Origin: Neisseriaceae bacterium
Lineage (GTDB): Bacteria; Pseudomonadota; Gammaproteobacteria; Burkholderiales; UBA11063
DNA: 45,568 nt
Reading direction: 5' to 3'
NCBI GenBank assembly: GCA_947446595.1
Contig: CANFGS010000016.1
Location: 1 to 45,568 of the forward strand
Shown here: positions 1 through 8,026 of the stretch, in pieces
How the letters are laid out: each line of letters begins with the position of its first letter
How positions within the stretch are numbered: position 1 is the stretch's first letter
Program-made: the position numbers and the translations under genes
Notes under the pieces: model-generated
Told to the model about the DNA's origin: nothing
The model's input: only the letters and a program-made list of their open reading frames with translations
Database searches by the model: none

Positions 1-313
1 CATCACCCAATACGTTTTTCATATTGGCTACTTCACTAACATTAGCTGACATCAATTCAGCATGTTCAATATACCCATCTTTTGCATCGGTAACAATAAA
101 CTCTTTGTAACCAAAGAGAGACTGGCGACCTTTCTTAATCCATTTGGCAGTATAATCATATGGAACTGTACCTGCAATTAGTACTCCACTTCTTTTACCC
201 AGACTATTATCTAATAATTCAGAAATAGGTTCCCAATCAATTATACTTTCTATCTTTACCAGTAAATTATCAGGCTCTATCATGTGTGATAAAGCTTGCT
301 CTAAAAATGACAT
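1..313 (-). pseudogene. IS5-family transposase, internally deleted and cut by the window edge
   Basis: The reading frame is open from an ATG at 313 to the left edge of the window (104 codons seen). The N-terminus (DNLLVKIESIIDWEPI) matches the start of IS5-group transposases. After about residue 43 it jumps directly to the segment AKWIKKGRQSLFGYKEFIVTD, followed by GYIEHAELMSANVSEV. In full-length members these two parts are separated by about 150 residues that include the first catalytic Asp of the DDE triad; that stretch is absent here. The frame survives across the junction, so this looks like an in-frame deletion derivative. It is probably inactive, although the C-terminal part lies outside the window. 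Family assignment is from recognised motifs only. Confidence 0.7.
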
Positions 314-360
314 AAAACCACCACCTAAAACAGCATATTGCTCATATATATCAGAGAGTT

Positions 361-369
361 ATTATATCA
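361..369 (-). promoter_or_regulatory. Extended -10 promoter of the transposase remnant
   Basis: On the minus strand this reads TGATATAAT, an extended -10 element, 48 bases upstream of the transposase ATG. No convincing -35 box is present. It lies inside the presumed element end. Confidence 0.4.
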
Positions 370-395
370 TATCCATGCTAATTTAGGTGAAATAT

Positions 396-409
396 GTTGC
401 AGAGGTTTC
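396..409 (-). repeat. Possible terminal inverted repeat of the IS element
   Basis: The minus strand reads GAAACCTCTGCAAC just upstream of the transposase promoter. IS5-group ends often start with GA-ACC followed by TGCAA, so this is a candidate left end. The partner end lies outside the window, so it cannot be confirmed. Nothing else is recognisable between 410 and 480. Confidence 0.35.
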
Positions 410-480
410 GATAATATATTAATTACAGACCCAAATAATAAGCCATAATGAATCTTTAATTACCCTAAGTTCCAAAAAAT

Positions 481-1104
481 CTACTTGTCTGTATAATCAA
501 TTGTTACTATTTTACCGTTTTTGATTTCAACTACTGTTGCTGGTTGCCAGTAAGTATAATAAGCATTCATAACAAGCTCTGGATACCAACTCTCCCCTAG
601 ACTACCATTATAAGCTGCCAAAGCTCGATTCATATCAAATCCAGCGCGCTCCCAATAATAGCGAAGTATAGTACAACCATAACGAATATTGGTTTCAATA
701 TCAAATAAACTTTGATTACTAGTACCAATTTGTGTTTTCCAAAATGGCATGACTTGCATCATTCCCATTGCACCTTTACTCGATACCGCAAATTTATTAA
801 ATTTACTCTCTACTGTAATTAGTGCTAGTATAAGCTGTGGGTCAAGACCTGCTCGAGCGGCCTCGTATTGTATGATAGTTAGATAACTTTTGCGTATAGA
901 TTCATCAGGAACCCATTTTTTGAGGCGATTAGACATATCATTTAGCCAAGCATTCGCTTTAACTTGCGTATCAAATACTAAATGAGGTTCAATAGGATTT
1001 AATATATCAGTTCTAAGACCAGCTTGTACATCGGGAGCTAATAGTGAAGCTTCTGAAGCATATACCAAATTACAACACACTAATAAAACACAAAGTCTAA
1101 GCAC
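481..1104 (-). CDS. Lytic transglycosylase, SLT/GH23 domain
   Basis: Periplasmic or outer-membrane enzyme that would cleave the MurNAc-GlcNAc bond of peptidoglycan non-hydrolytically. The SLT-type core is in the second half: the catalytic Glu lies in LALITVESKFNK, followed by SSKGAMGMMQVMP and by ALAAYNGS near the end, the usual order of family 1 domains. I prefer a GTG start at 1104, directly after the proS stop (TAA, A, GTG). It gives 207 residues beginning with a short signal peptide (MLRLCVLLVCCNLVYA). An ATG at 1176 is in frame, but it would lie within proS and put 24 residues before the hydrophobic segment. Expression is probably coupled to proS. No clear terminator follows. Confidence 0.85.
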   Translation of the reverse strand: MLRLCVLLVCCNLVYASEASLLAPDVQAGLRTDILNPIEPHLVFDTQVKANAWLNDMSNRLKKWVPDESIRKSYLTIIQYEAARAGLDPQLILALITVESKFNKFAVSSKGAMGMMQVMPFWKTQIGTSNQSLFDIETNIRYGCTILRYYWERAGFDMNRALAAYNGSLGESWYPELVMNAYYTYWQPATVVEIKNGKIVTIDYTDK

Positions 1105-1105
1105 T

Positions 1106-2608
1106 TTAGTATGCTTTGGCAAAAACCATCCGTTTATTAACAGTTTTTCCAGTAAAGATACATACCCCTGATGCATTATCAGCCTGTTCTAATGGAATAC
1201 ATCTTGCAGTTACTTTTAATGGTTTAATAAAATCTTCGATAACCGAATCATCAGCGGCATAACAAGTTACAAAGCCACCACTAATATTATTATCTTCAGT
1301 AAAAAATTTATTAAATTCTTCAAGTGAACTTACTTCAAAGGTATGACTATTCATAAATAATTTTGCACGATTAAATAATTCAAGCTGAATTTCATCAAGA
1401 ATAGTAGTTGCTTGTTCTATGAAATTTTGTAATCCAATACTTTGTTTGTCTTTTGGTGATTTATCACGCCGTGCCATAAATACTGAATTATTTTCTATAT
1501 CTCTTGGTCCAATTTCAAGACGAATTGGCACACCTTTTTTGACCCATTGCCAAGTTTTTTCACCACCTCGGATATCACGACTATCTATTTGTACTCGAAG
1601 TTCTTGATGATGATAATAAGTATTATTTAGAGTTTTCTTCAAGGTATTACAACAATCCATCACCTTTTGCTTCTCTTCTTCATTTTTATAGATCGGGATA
1701 ATAACAATATGTTGTGGTGCTACTCTTGGTGGTAGCACCAGCCCATCATCATCACTATGAGTCATAATCAAAGCCCCAATTAGACGTGTTGTTACCCCCC
1801 AAGAAGTTGTCCAAGCATACTCGATACTACCTTCTTGATTAGTAAACTGTATTTCAGCAGCTTTAGAAAAATTTTGCCCCAGAAAGTGTGAAGTCCCAGC
1901 TTGAACAGCTTTACAATCTTGCATCATAGCTTCGATACAGTAAGTATTTACAGCCCCTGGAAATCTCTCAAAACTTGGTTTTTCACCTTTAATTACTGGA
2001 AGCGCCAAAATCTCATTGGCAAAATCGCTATAAACATCTAGCATTAACAAAGTCTCATCAATTGCCTCATTAGCTGTAGCATGAGCTGTATGACCTTCTT
2101 GCCATAAAAACTCTGATGTGCGTAAAAATAACCGCGTACGCATTTCCCAACGCATTACATTGGCCCATTGGTTAATCAAAATCGGTAAATCACGATATGA
2201 TTTAACCCATTTAGCATACATAGCGCCAATAATAGTCTCACTAGTTGGTCTAATTACTAACGGTTCCTCAAGTTGACCATCTGGTTTTAAACCACCTTTG
2301 CCATCATCAATAAGTCTATGATGAGTTACTACTGCACACTCTTTGGCAAAGCCCTCTACGTGAGAGGCTTCTTTTTCTAGATAACTAAGTGGAATTAATA
2401 ACGGAAAATAAGCATTTACATGCCCAGTTGCTTTAAAGCGTCTATCTAAATCACCTTGAATTTGTTCCCAAATTGCATATCCCCAAGGTTTAATCACCAT
2501 ACATCCTCGAACTGGCGAGTTCTCAGCCATATCAGCAGCAATAATAACCTGCTGGTACCATTCAGGGTAGTTTTCTGATCTTCTAGGTGTAATTGCAGTT
2601 TTTTCCAT
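1106..2608 (-). CDS. proS: Prolyl-tRNA synthetase, archaeal/eukaryal-type
   Basis: Class II aminoacyl-tRNA synthetase that charges tRNA-Pro. At 500 residues it is shorter than the usual bacterial enzyme of about 570. The N-terminus (YPEWYQQVIIAADMAENSPVRGCMVIKP), the motif 2 region (RWEMRTRLFLRTSEFLWQEGH), the motif 3 region (GLVLPPRVAPQHIVIIPI) and the C-terminal Tyr (VFAKAY) are those of the archaeal/eukaryal-like form. That form lacks the editing insertion between motifs 2 and 3, and here only about 140 residues with no such domain separate them. Most proteobacteria carry the long form, so this copy probably reflects gene replacement. It lies 10 bases downstream of the permease gene, in the same direction. 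Confidence 0.95.
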   Translation of the reverse strand: MEKTAITPRRSENYPEWYQQVIIAADMAENSPVRGCMVIKPWGYAIWEQIQGDLDRRFKATGHVNAYFPLLIPLSYLEKEASHVEGFAKECAVVTHHRLIDDGKGGLKPDGQLEEPLVIRPTSETIIGAMYAKWVKSYRDLPILINQWANVMRWEMRTRLFLRTSEFLWQEGHTAHATANEAIDETLLMLDVYSDFANEILALPVIKGEKPSFERFPGAVNTYCIEAMMQDCKAVQAGTSHFLGQNFSKAAEIQFTNQEGSIEYAWTTSWGVTTRLIGALIMTHSDDDGLVLPPRVAPQHIVIIPIYKNEEEKQKVMDCCNTLKKTLNNTYYHHQELRVQIDSRDIRGGEKTWQWVKKGVPIRLEIGPRDIENNSVFMARRDKSPKDKQSIGLQNFIEQATTILDEIQLELFNRAKLFMNSHTFEVSSLEEFNKFFTEDNNISGGFVTCYAADDSVIEDFIKPLKVTARCIPLEQADNASGVCIFTGKTVNKRMVFAKAY

Positions 2609-2618
2609 TTTTATCCTT

Positions 2619-4586
2619 TTATATCTTCATCGGTAATATAACCATTTGGCGGCCTTGAAGATGAAGCTCTCTTTGTAATACCGAAACAGTGTTATTATGT
2701 AATAACCTGCTCCATAAGCTCTCATCAACAAATACTAATTTACTAGCAAAAAACACACAATCCGTATAATCTTGCTCAACAAATTCAGCCAGTTTTATTA
2801 GTTCAGCTATTTCATCAATACCATAGCTAAATAAGCCTTCAGACTTTAAATTATGTTCAGTACAAAAATACCTATAGCGTTCAATAATGCTATGTAAATC
2901 CTTACGATACTGCTTCTTAAATATTTCATCATTAGCAAGTGACTCTGAGTCAATCTCACCAGAAGTTAGAAAAATATAATTCTCAAATACATTAGGGAAT
3001 AATCTACGCACCCAAAGTAATGCATGAAGCCCTGCCCCATAATGTTTAGTCACAAAAAACACTGCAGTTTTTGCCATTTTATTTTCAATAGGTAAAAACT
3101 GAGTGTTTTTTAGCTGTGCATTATTAAAATGGGTCGCAAATATAGTATCTGCGTCTTTCAATTTTCTACCGACATTACGATAATGTATTCTTACTAAAAA
3201 ACAAAAAGACACTACGCATGTAGTAATAACAACGGTAAGCCAACCACCTTCAGTAAACTTCTCCAAAGTAGTAACTACCAAAATACTAGCACACACTATA
3301 AACCCAATTGATGACATAATCAATTTGCGCCACCACTCAGGTCTTGTCTTGCGACTTTTAATCCAATAAACAGTAAGCCCCAATAAAGACATAGAAAAAG
3401 TAAGAAACACATTGATGCTATATAAAATCACAAGAGTTGATACTTCGCCATGTGCCCATAATAAAATGACTATAGCAGCTATTCCAGAAATCAAAATCCC
3501 ATTTTGAGTAACTAGACGGTTGGATAATTCTCTAAACTGACGCGGCAACCATTTATCTACCGCCATATTTGCCATAACAGCAGGACAACCCAAAAACCCA
3601 GTATTGGCACCAACAAATAATAATGTAGCTTCAAAAAACAATAGTACCGGCAACCAAAACTCACTCAAATGCGTCTCATGAATAATCTTATCAAATACTA
3701 CAGCATTTAATGTTTGTCCTTCAACTGGAGTTGCATGCCAAATAAGATAAAGAAGAATAATCCCACCAGCGGTAAATGATAAAGATACCGCCATATATAA
3801 CATTGTTAGTTTACCTGTACGTACTCTTGGTTCTGCAAGCATATTTACATTATTTGATACAGCTTCAAGCCCAGTATAAGTACCGCCCCCTAGTGAATAA
3901 GCACGAAGTAAAATCGCAATCGTTGCAAATAACCCGATATTATGTGACATATCTTTAGCTTCTCTGGCAGCTACTGGTAACACCGAAAATATAGCTGAAT
4001 GGTGCGAAAATAAACCAATCGAAATTATTGCTATATGTGTAATTAAAAAACCTAAAAACAAAGGGATTAATACTCTAATTGATTCTTTCATTCCACGAAG
4101 ATTAAGGACAATCAGGAGAATTATCATTAAAATCTCAATTTCAACCTTATGATGTGAGTATTTTTCTGGTACTAAACTAAATACCGCATCAATAGCACTA
4201 GCTGTTGATACAGCGATAGTTAGGATATAATCAACGATCAAAGCTGAACCAGAGATCACCCCAGCACGAGGCCCAAGAAGATGGGTTGCTACCTTATACC
4301 CCCCGCCACCATTAGGGAATAATTCGATTACCTGATTATATGATAAAGAAATTAGAAAAACGGTAACTGCTGTAGCTAGTGCAAGATATATTGATATATG
4401 GGTATGGGTACCAAGCGCTAAAAAGGCTTGTTCAGGACCATAAGCAGATGATGATAATCCATCAGCACCCAAGCCAACCCAAGCAATAATAGCGACTAAT
4501 GCAATATGGTCTTTGATATGAGGATTAAGTGCATTTAGTGGCTTGCCCACTAATAACTGTTTTATAATAAAAATAAATTTATTCAT
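2619..4586 (-). CDS. APC-superfamily permease, KimA/KUP-like (potassium or amino acid transport)
   Basis: Inner-membrane transporter of 655 residues with about 12 hydrophobic segments up to residue ~465, then a soluble C-terminal part of about 180 residues. Near the N-terminus the motif [17 protein letters not shown] resembles the KimA (YdaO) potassium importers, which share a conserved SS-AYGPE segment. [11 protein letters not shown] and [14 protein letters not shown] also fit APC transporters of this branch. KimA proteins likewise have a cytoplasmic C-terminal domain, and the length fits. The substrate is inferred: potassium by similarity, though an amino acid permease is possible. The gene starts the minus-strand unit permease-proS-transglycosylase and has its own extended -10 promoter. 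Confidence 0.75.
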   Translation of the reverse strand: MNKFIFIIKQLLVGKPLNALNPHIKDHIALVAIIAWVGLGADGLSSSAYGPEQAFLALGTHTHISIYLALATAVTVFLISLSYNQVIELFPNGGGGYKVATHLLGPRAGVISGSALIVDYILTIAVSTASAIDAVFSLVPEKYSHHKVEIEILMIILLIVLNLRGMKESIRVLIPLFLGFLITHIAIISIGLFSHHSAIFSVLPVAAREAKDMSHNIGLFATIAILLRAYSLGGGTYTGLEAVSNNVNMLAEPRVRTGKLTMLYMAVSLSFTAGGIILLYLIWHATPVEGQTLNAVVFDKIIHETHLSEFWLPVLLFFEATLLFVGANTGFLGCPAVMANMAVDKWLPRQFRELSNRLVTQNGILISGIAAIVILLWAHGEVSTLVILYSINVFLTFSMSLLGLTVYWIKSRKTRPEWWRKLIMSSIGFIVCASILVVTTLEKFTEGGWLTVVITTCVVSFCFLVRIHYRNVGRKLKDADTIFATHFNNAQLKNTQFLPIENKMAKTAVFFVTKHYGAGLHALLWVRRLFPNVFENYIFLTSGEIDSESLANDEIFKKQYRKDLHSIIERYRYFCTEHNLKSEGLFSYGIDEIAELIKLAEFVEQDYTDCVFFASKLVFVDESLWSRLLHNNTVSVLQRELHLQGRQMVILPMKI

Positions 4587-4622
4587 TGTTCTCTTTAACC
4601 AATATACGTATATTAAAGTGGA

Positions 4623-4631
4623 ATTATACCA
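4623..4631 (-). promoter_or_regulatory. Extended -10 promoter of the KimA-like permease
   Basis: The minus strand reads TGGTATAAT, an exact extended -10 element, 36 bases upstream of the permease ATG at 4586. No good -35 match is seen. The same nine bases occur before acnA and ftsE. Confidence 0.55.
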
Positions 4632-4674
4632 TGAGTTTATACGTCCATGCCGATATCAAGTATGTAAATTAATT

Positions 4675-4704
4675 TTGACTAAATATGTCTTAGTCTGTTA
4701 CAAT
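4675..4704 (+). promoter_or_regulatory. rpsU promoter
   Basis: TTGACT at 4675-4680 and TACAAT at 4699-4704 are separated by 18 bases. A TG one base before the -10 box makes it also an extended -10 element. The start codon of rpsU is 45 bases further on. This is one of the few promoters in the window with a good -35 box, which suits a ribosomal protein gene. Confidence 0.65.
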
Positions 4705-4749
4705 CATGCGTTAGTTGAAATTTATTTTAAAAAGATTATAGGAATCAAT

Positions 4750-4962
4750 ATGCCTGAAATTAAAGTAAGAGAAGCAGAATATTTTGATGTAGCATTACGT
4801 CGCTTCAAAAAAGCTGTAGAAAAAGCTGGTACTTTGACTGAACTTCGTTCACGTGAAGCTTATGAAAAGCCAACCACTGAAAGAAAAAGAAAAATGTCAG
4901 CAGCCGTTAAGCGTCTACACAAAAAAATTCGCTCTCAAATCCTTCCACAAAGAAGCAGATAA
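4750..4962 (+). CDS. rpsU: 30S ribosomal protein S21
   Basis: A 70-residue basic protein of the small ribosomal subunit that helps mRNA binding at the 3' end of 16S rRNA. The start [20 protein letters not shown] and the Arg/Lys-rich tail ([17 protein letters not shown]) are typical of S21. A longer in-frame reading begins at 4543, but the ATG at 4750 gives the family length and sits after the promoter. In many proteobacteria rpsU heads an operon with dnaG and rpoD; here it is alone and followed at once by a hairpin terminator. Confidence 0.97.
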   Translation: MPEIKVREAEYFDVALRRFKKAVEKAGTLTELRSREAYEKPTTERKRKMSAAVKRLHKKIRSQILPQRSR

Positions 4963-4963
4963 T

Positions 4964-4994
4964 AAAAAAGGCTACTTAATTGTAGCCTTTTTTA
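4964..4994 (+). terminator. Rho-independent terminator after rpsU
   Basis: A 6-bp stem GGCTAC/GTAGCC with the loop TTAATT, preceded by a run of A and followed by a run of T. It lies two bases after the rpsU stop and 12 bases before the rsmI start, so it would either separate the two genes or only weaken readthrough. Confidence 0.8.
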
Positions 4995-5006
4995 TTAAAC
5001 CCTACC

Positions 5007-5840
5007 ATGCTATATATTTGTGCTACTCCAATAGGCAATCTATCTGATATTAGTATTCGTGCTATAGAGACCTTATCACGTTCAGATATTATACTATGTG
5101 AAGATACCCGTACTAGCCGATATCTACTTGACAAACACAATATAACGTACAAAAAATTAGTAGCACTTCATGAGCATAACGAAAACGAGATTGCAGAAAA
5201 AGTAGTATCGTGGCTTCAAGATGGGCTAATAATTACCCAAATTAGTGATGCAGGAACTCCTGGTGTATCTGACCCTGGAAGTCGCTTATGTAATTATGTC
5301 AAAGAGCATGGGTTTAAAATCTCCCCCATACCTGGTGCTTGTGCCTATATTAGTCTATTATCAGTATCTGGACTAAATATTCCGAGTTTATTCTATGGGT
5401 TTTTACCCAACAAAAAAACGGCAAGAATTAAAACACTAAACAATTGGCAAAGCGTTAATTATGCAGTTTGTATCTACGAAGCACCACATCGAATTATTGA
5501 ATGCATCGAAGATATAATAGAGAGCCTTGGTGAAAATCGTAATTTAATTATGGGGCGCGAACTAACCAAGCAGTTTGAAACCATTTATAAAGCAAGTGCT
5601 AAAGAATTATTAGCTTTTATTATAGCAGATACTAATCAACAAAAAGGTGAGTTCGTAATTATAATTGAGCCTGAAATAGTAGTTACGGATGAAAACAGCA
5701 TTACAATAGAACAAATCAATACACTAAAACTACTCTTAACTGAATTACCGCCAAAAAAAGCAGTAAACCTCACTCATAAGCTAATGGGTGGAAATAAAGA
5801 TCTACTCTATAATTATACATTAGAGAATAAACCGTCTTAG
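5007..5840 (+). CDS. rsmI: 16S rRNA (cytidine-1402-2'-O)-methyltransferase
   Basis: SAM-dependent enzyme of the tetrapyrrole-methylase fold that 2'-O-methylates C1402 in the decoding centre of 16S rRNA. The start MLYICATPIGNLSDIS, then EDTRTSRYLL, the loop ISDAGTPGVSDPGS, PIPGACA, and EAPHRI in the middle are the family signatures. At 277 residues it has the normal length. It starts just after the rpsU terminator, so it either relies on readthrough or has a promoter inside that region. It ends at repeat cluster 5842-5935, converging on bamC. Confidence 0.95.
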   Translation: MLYICATPIGNLSDISIRAIETLSRSDIILCEDTRTSRYLLDKHNITYKKLVALHEHNENEIAEKVVSWLQDGLIITQISDAGTPGVSDPGSRLCNYVKEHGFKISPIPGACAYISLLSVSGLNIPSLFYGFLPNKKTARIKTLNNWQSVNYAVCIYEAPHRIIECIEDIIESLGENRNLIMGRELTKQFETIYKASAKELLAFIIADTNQQKGEFVIIIEPEIVVTDENSITIEQINTLKLLLTELPPKKAVNLTHKLMGGNKDLLYNYTLENKPS

Positions 5841-5841
5841 A

Positions 5842-5935
5842 GCATGGATCCCAGCCTCCGCTGGGACGACGAATTGTTGTTATGCTGCCCACCCACATTG
5901 TGCACATCATCCCAACGAAGGTTGGGATCTATGCC
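5842..5935. repeat. Dispersed palindromic repeat, cluster 1
   Basis: About 95 bases fill the convergent gap between rsmI and bamC. The outer ends are inverted (GCATGGATCCCA against TGGGATCTATGC). Each half also holds a small hairpin, ATCCCAGC/GCTGGGA and ATCCCAAC/GTTGGGAT, each with a 4-base loop. The inner part is unique. Such hairpins could act as a two-way transcription terminator, though no T run follows. Confidence 0.85.
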
Positions 5936-5950
5936 TTGCACTAATTTGCT

Positions 5951-7063
5951 CTATTTCAGCTGTTTTTGTAACGCTTCCAAATAACTCTTCTGATGCTTAG
6001 TAAAATCACTGTCATTCGCACCTTGATATAGGTTTATCGTAAGATTGGTTTTATTTCCACTAGCCTCAAGTTTTACAGTATAGTTAGCATTTGGCATTTT
6101 TATTTGATTTTTATTATCGCCAAATAAATTACTTAAAAACCCAGGATCTGGATTATTTACTTCAAATTGTAATGGATATACATCATATTGCCCTAGTGTT
6201 CGATCTTTGGTTAGCACCCCCAACCCAGCTCGTTCAAGAGCAATACCTGTTCTCCACCAACTACGATCAAAATTATCATTAATAACTAAAGTCGTACCCA
6301 CTAAATAAGCTGCATCAGTAGCTGATTCTTTGGCTGCTGATACATTGGCAGCAACAACTTGTTTAGCTTCTTCAGGAGTATATCCCGAAAATGCCATAAA
6401 CTGCATTAAAAACCCTAGCTCTAATGCTGGATCAGGCTGTACTGGAATCCATTTAGTTGCCTGAGCATCTGATGGTTGCACCCGTATATTCTCATTTAGA
6501 TTAGTAACACAACCAGGATAAACTTCGTTCATTTGATAATCAGATACAAAAACCTGAGTATCACTCTCATTTTGCCACAAAGTTATCCGATACATATACT
6601 GCGAGCCTAAAGAGTAGCTTCCACCCAAACCAACCCAATCAAAAAACTTACGCGCACCAGTCTCGGGAACAGTGGTGTCTCTAATTGACCAATTAGTTTG
6701 TATCAAACCCACATTTTGATTTTGGAATTTTATACTAAGTCCTTGTTGGTTAATAAAAGCCTGCATCATCGGCCATACTTTATCAACCGATTTTCCTTTT
6801 ATTAATAACCATCTTTCAGACCCCGCCTGAACTATTTGCATATCTTTTACACTACTAAGAACATACCCCTCTTGTTTAGCATCTAACATCTTATAATTAG
6901 AGTTAGTATCAGGTGCTACTAGACCTGGCGGTACCGCCAAATTACTAGAATTTCTTGGGCTTGCCGCTCCATAATCACCTTGAGAGTCAAAATTAGAAGT
7001 AGAACAAGCTACCATCATCAAAGGTATTACACAATATTTAACTTTTTTTATATTAATTAACAT
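5951..7063 (-). CDS. bamC: Outer membrane protein assembly factor BamC (lipoprotein)
   Basis: Lipoprotein of the BAM complex that inserts beta-barrel proteins into the outer membrane. The N-terminus has a lipid signal with the lipobox VAC followed by S, then a flexible stretch with LAVPPGL, a motif conserved in BamC/NlpB. Two helix-grip domains would follow over the rest of the 370 residues. The ATG at 7063 has an AAGAG ribosome site 5-6 bases upstream; a GTG four codons earlier (7075) is the alternative. The gene overlaps the end of dapA by 11 bases, the same dapA-bamC order as in E. coli. The divergence of the body leaves some doubt on domain limits. Confidence 0.87.
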   Translation of the reverse strand: MLINIKKVKYCVIPLMMVACSTSNFDSQGDYGAASPRNSSNLAVPPGLVAPDTNSNYKMLDAKQEGYVLSSVKDMQIVQAGSERWLLIKGKSVDKVWPMMQAFINQQGLSIKFQNQNVGLIQTNWSIRDTTVPETGARKFFDWVGLGGSYSLGSQYMYRITLWQNESDTQVFVSDYQMNEVYPGCVTNLNENIRVQPSDAQATKWIPVQPDPALELGFLMQFMAFSGYTPEEAKQVVAANVSAAKESATDAAYLVGTTLVINDNFDRSWWRTGIALERAGLGVLTKDRTLGQYDVYPLQFEVNNPDPGFLSNLFGDNKNQIKMPNANYTVKLEASGNKTNLTINLYQGANDSDFTKHQKSYLEALQKQLK

Positions 7064-7952
7064 TATTCTCTTCACATATTGTTAAATTTAGGTGCGGTTT
7101 AATCTTATCTTGATATTCTTGACTTAATATTGTAAGTGGCAATCTTAAAAATGGAGTACTAATAACAGCGCTTTCAAATAAAGCCCATTTAATTGGGATA
7201 GGATTAGACTCAATAAACATTAAATCACATAATTCAAAAATCTGATTATTAACTTTTATCGCCTCACTCTTTTTACTATTTAGGGCATAGTTGCATAATT
7301 TACTAAGTAATTTTGGAATAACATTACTAACTACTGATATTACTCCATCACCACCACAAAGCATAAAAGCCATTGCTGTTGCGTCATCCCCGGTAAATAA
7401 CATAAACCCGAAAGGTTTATGTTTCACCATATAACAACAACGAGAAATATCACCAGTTGCATCTTTTAGTCCCACTATATTACTAAAATCATTAGCTAAT
7501 CTTAATATGGTTGAATCTTCTATATTGGAGCTGGTACGAGCTGGTACATTGTATAAAATAATCGGCATCTTACTTAGTTTTGCTATTGTTGCAATGTGTA
7601 AATACATACCTTCTTGGCTTGGCTTCACATAAGCTGGAGTTGATACTAAAAGATAGTCAATACCTGAAATACTATTAGCCAACTCTACAAATTTGCCTGC
7701 CGAGTTTGTGCATGGAAAACCAATACCAACGACTATTTTCACCCTTTTATTAACGGTATTTATAGTATGTCTTACTACCAATAACTTTTCTTCATCGTCT
7801 AGCGACAACGCTTCTCCAGTTGAACCAATGACTACAATACCAGCAATACCACCAGCGATTTGATACTCAATTAAACGATCTAATGCATCAAAATCAACCG
7901 AACCATTATCTTTAAATGGCGTAACTATAGCAGTTATCGCACCTCTTAACAT
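7053..7952 (-). CDS. dapA: 4-hydroxy-tetrahydrodipicolinate synthase
   Basis: Condenses pyruvate with aspartate semialdehyde, the first committed step toward lysine and meso-diaminopimelate. The TIM-barrel signatures are present: GSTGEALSLDDEE, the catalytic Tyr in ILYNVPART, and the Schiff-base Lys in GLKDATGD. The ATG at 7952 gives 299 residues starting MLRGAITAIVTPF, the usual family start, with GGGAAG six bases upstream. A longer frame to 8003 would add a foreign tail. An extended -10 promoter lies upstream at 7981-7989, so dapA-bamC can be transcribed apart from the asmA block. Confidence 0.96.
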   Translation of the reverse strand: MLRGAITAIVTPFKDNGSVDFDALDRLIEYQIAGGIAGIVVIGSTGEALSLDDEEKLLVVRHTINTVNKRVKIVVGIGFPCTNSAGKFVELANSISGIDYLLVSTPAYVKPSQEGMYLHIATIAKLSKMPIILYNVPARTSSNIEDSTILRLANDFSNIVGLKDATGDISRCCYMVKHKPFGFMLFTGDDATAMAFMLCGGDGVISVVSNVIPKLLSKLCNYALNSKKSEAIKVNNQIFELCDLMFIESNPIPIKWALFESAVISTPFLRLPLTILSQEYQDKIKPHLNLTICEENNVN

Positions 7953-7980
7953 ATTATACTTCCCAAAAAACCATAGCATA

Positions 7981-7989
7981 ATTATATCA
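7981..7989 (-). promoter_or_regulatory. Extended -10 promoter of dapA-bamC
   Basis: The minus strand reads TGATATAAT, 28 bases before the dapA ATG at 7952. It lies in the short gap after the asmA-like gene. No strong -35 box was found. Confidence 0.5.
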
Positions 7990-8026
7990 GTTTTTACAAC
8001 CAATGAAACTCACATCAAAAATAAAT

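Noticed and set aside
1105-1176. Upstream start for the lytic transglycosylase (ATG at 1176)
   Set aside because: It lies within the proS coding region and adds a non-signal segment before the hydrophobic leader. The GTG directly after the proS stop fits better.
4543-4749. N-terminal extension of rpsU
   Set aside because: The extra 69 residues would cover the promoter and be foreign to S21; the ATG at 4750 gives the exact family length.
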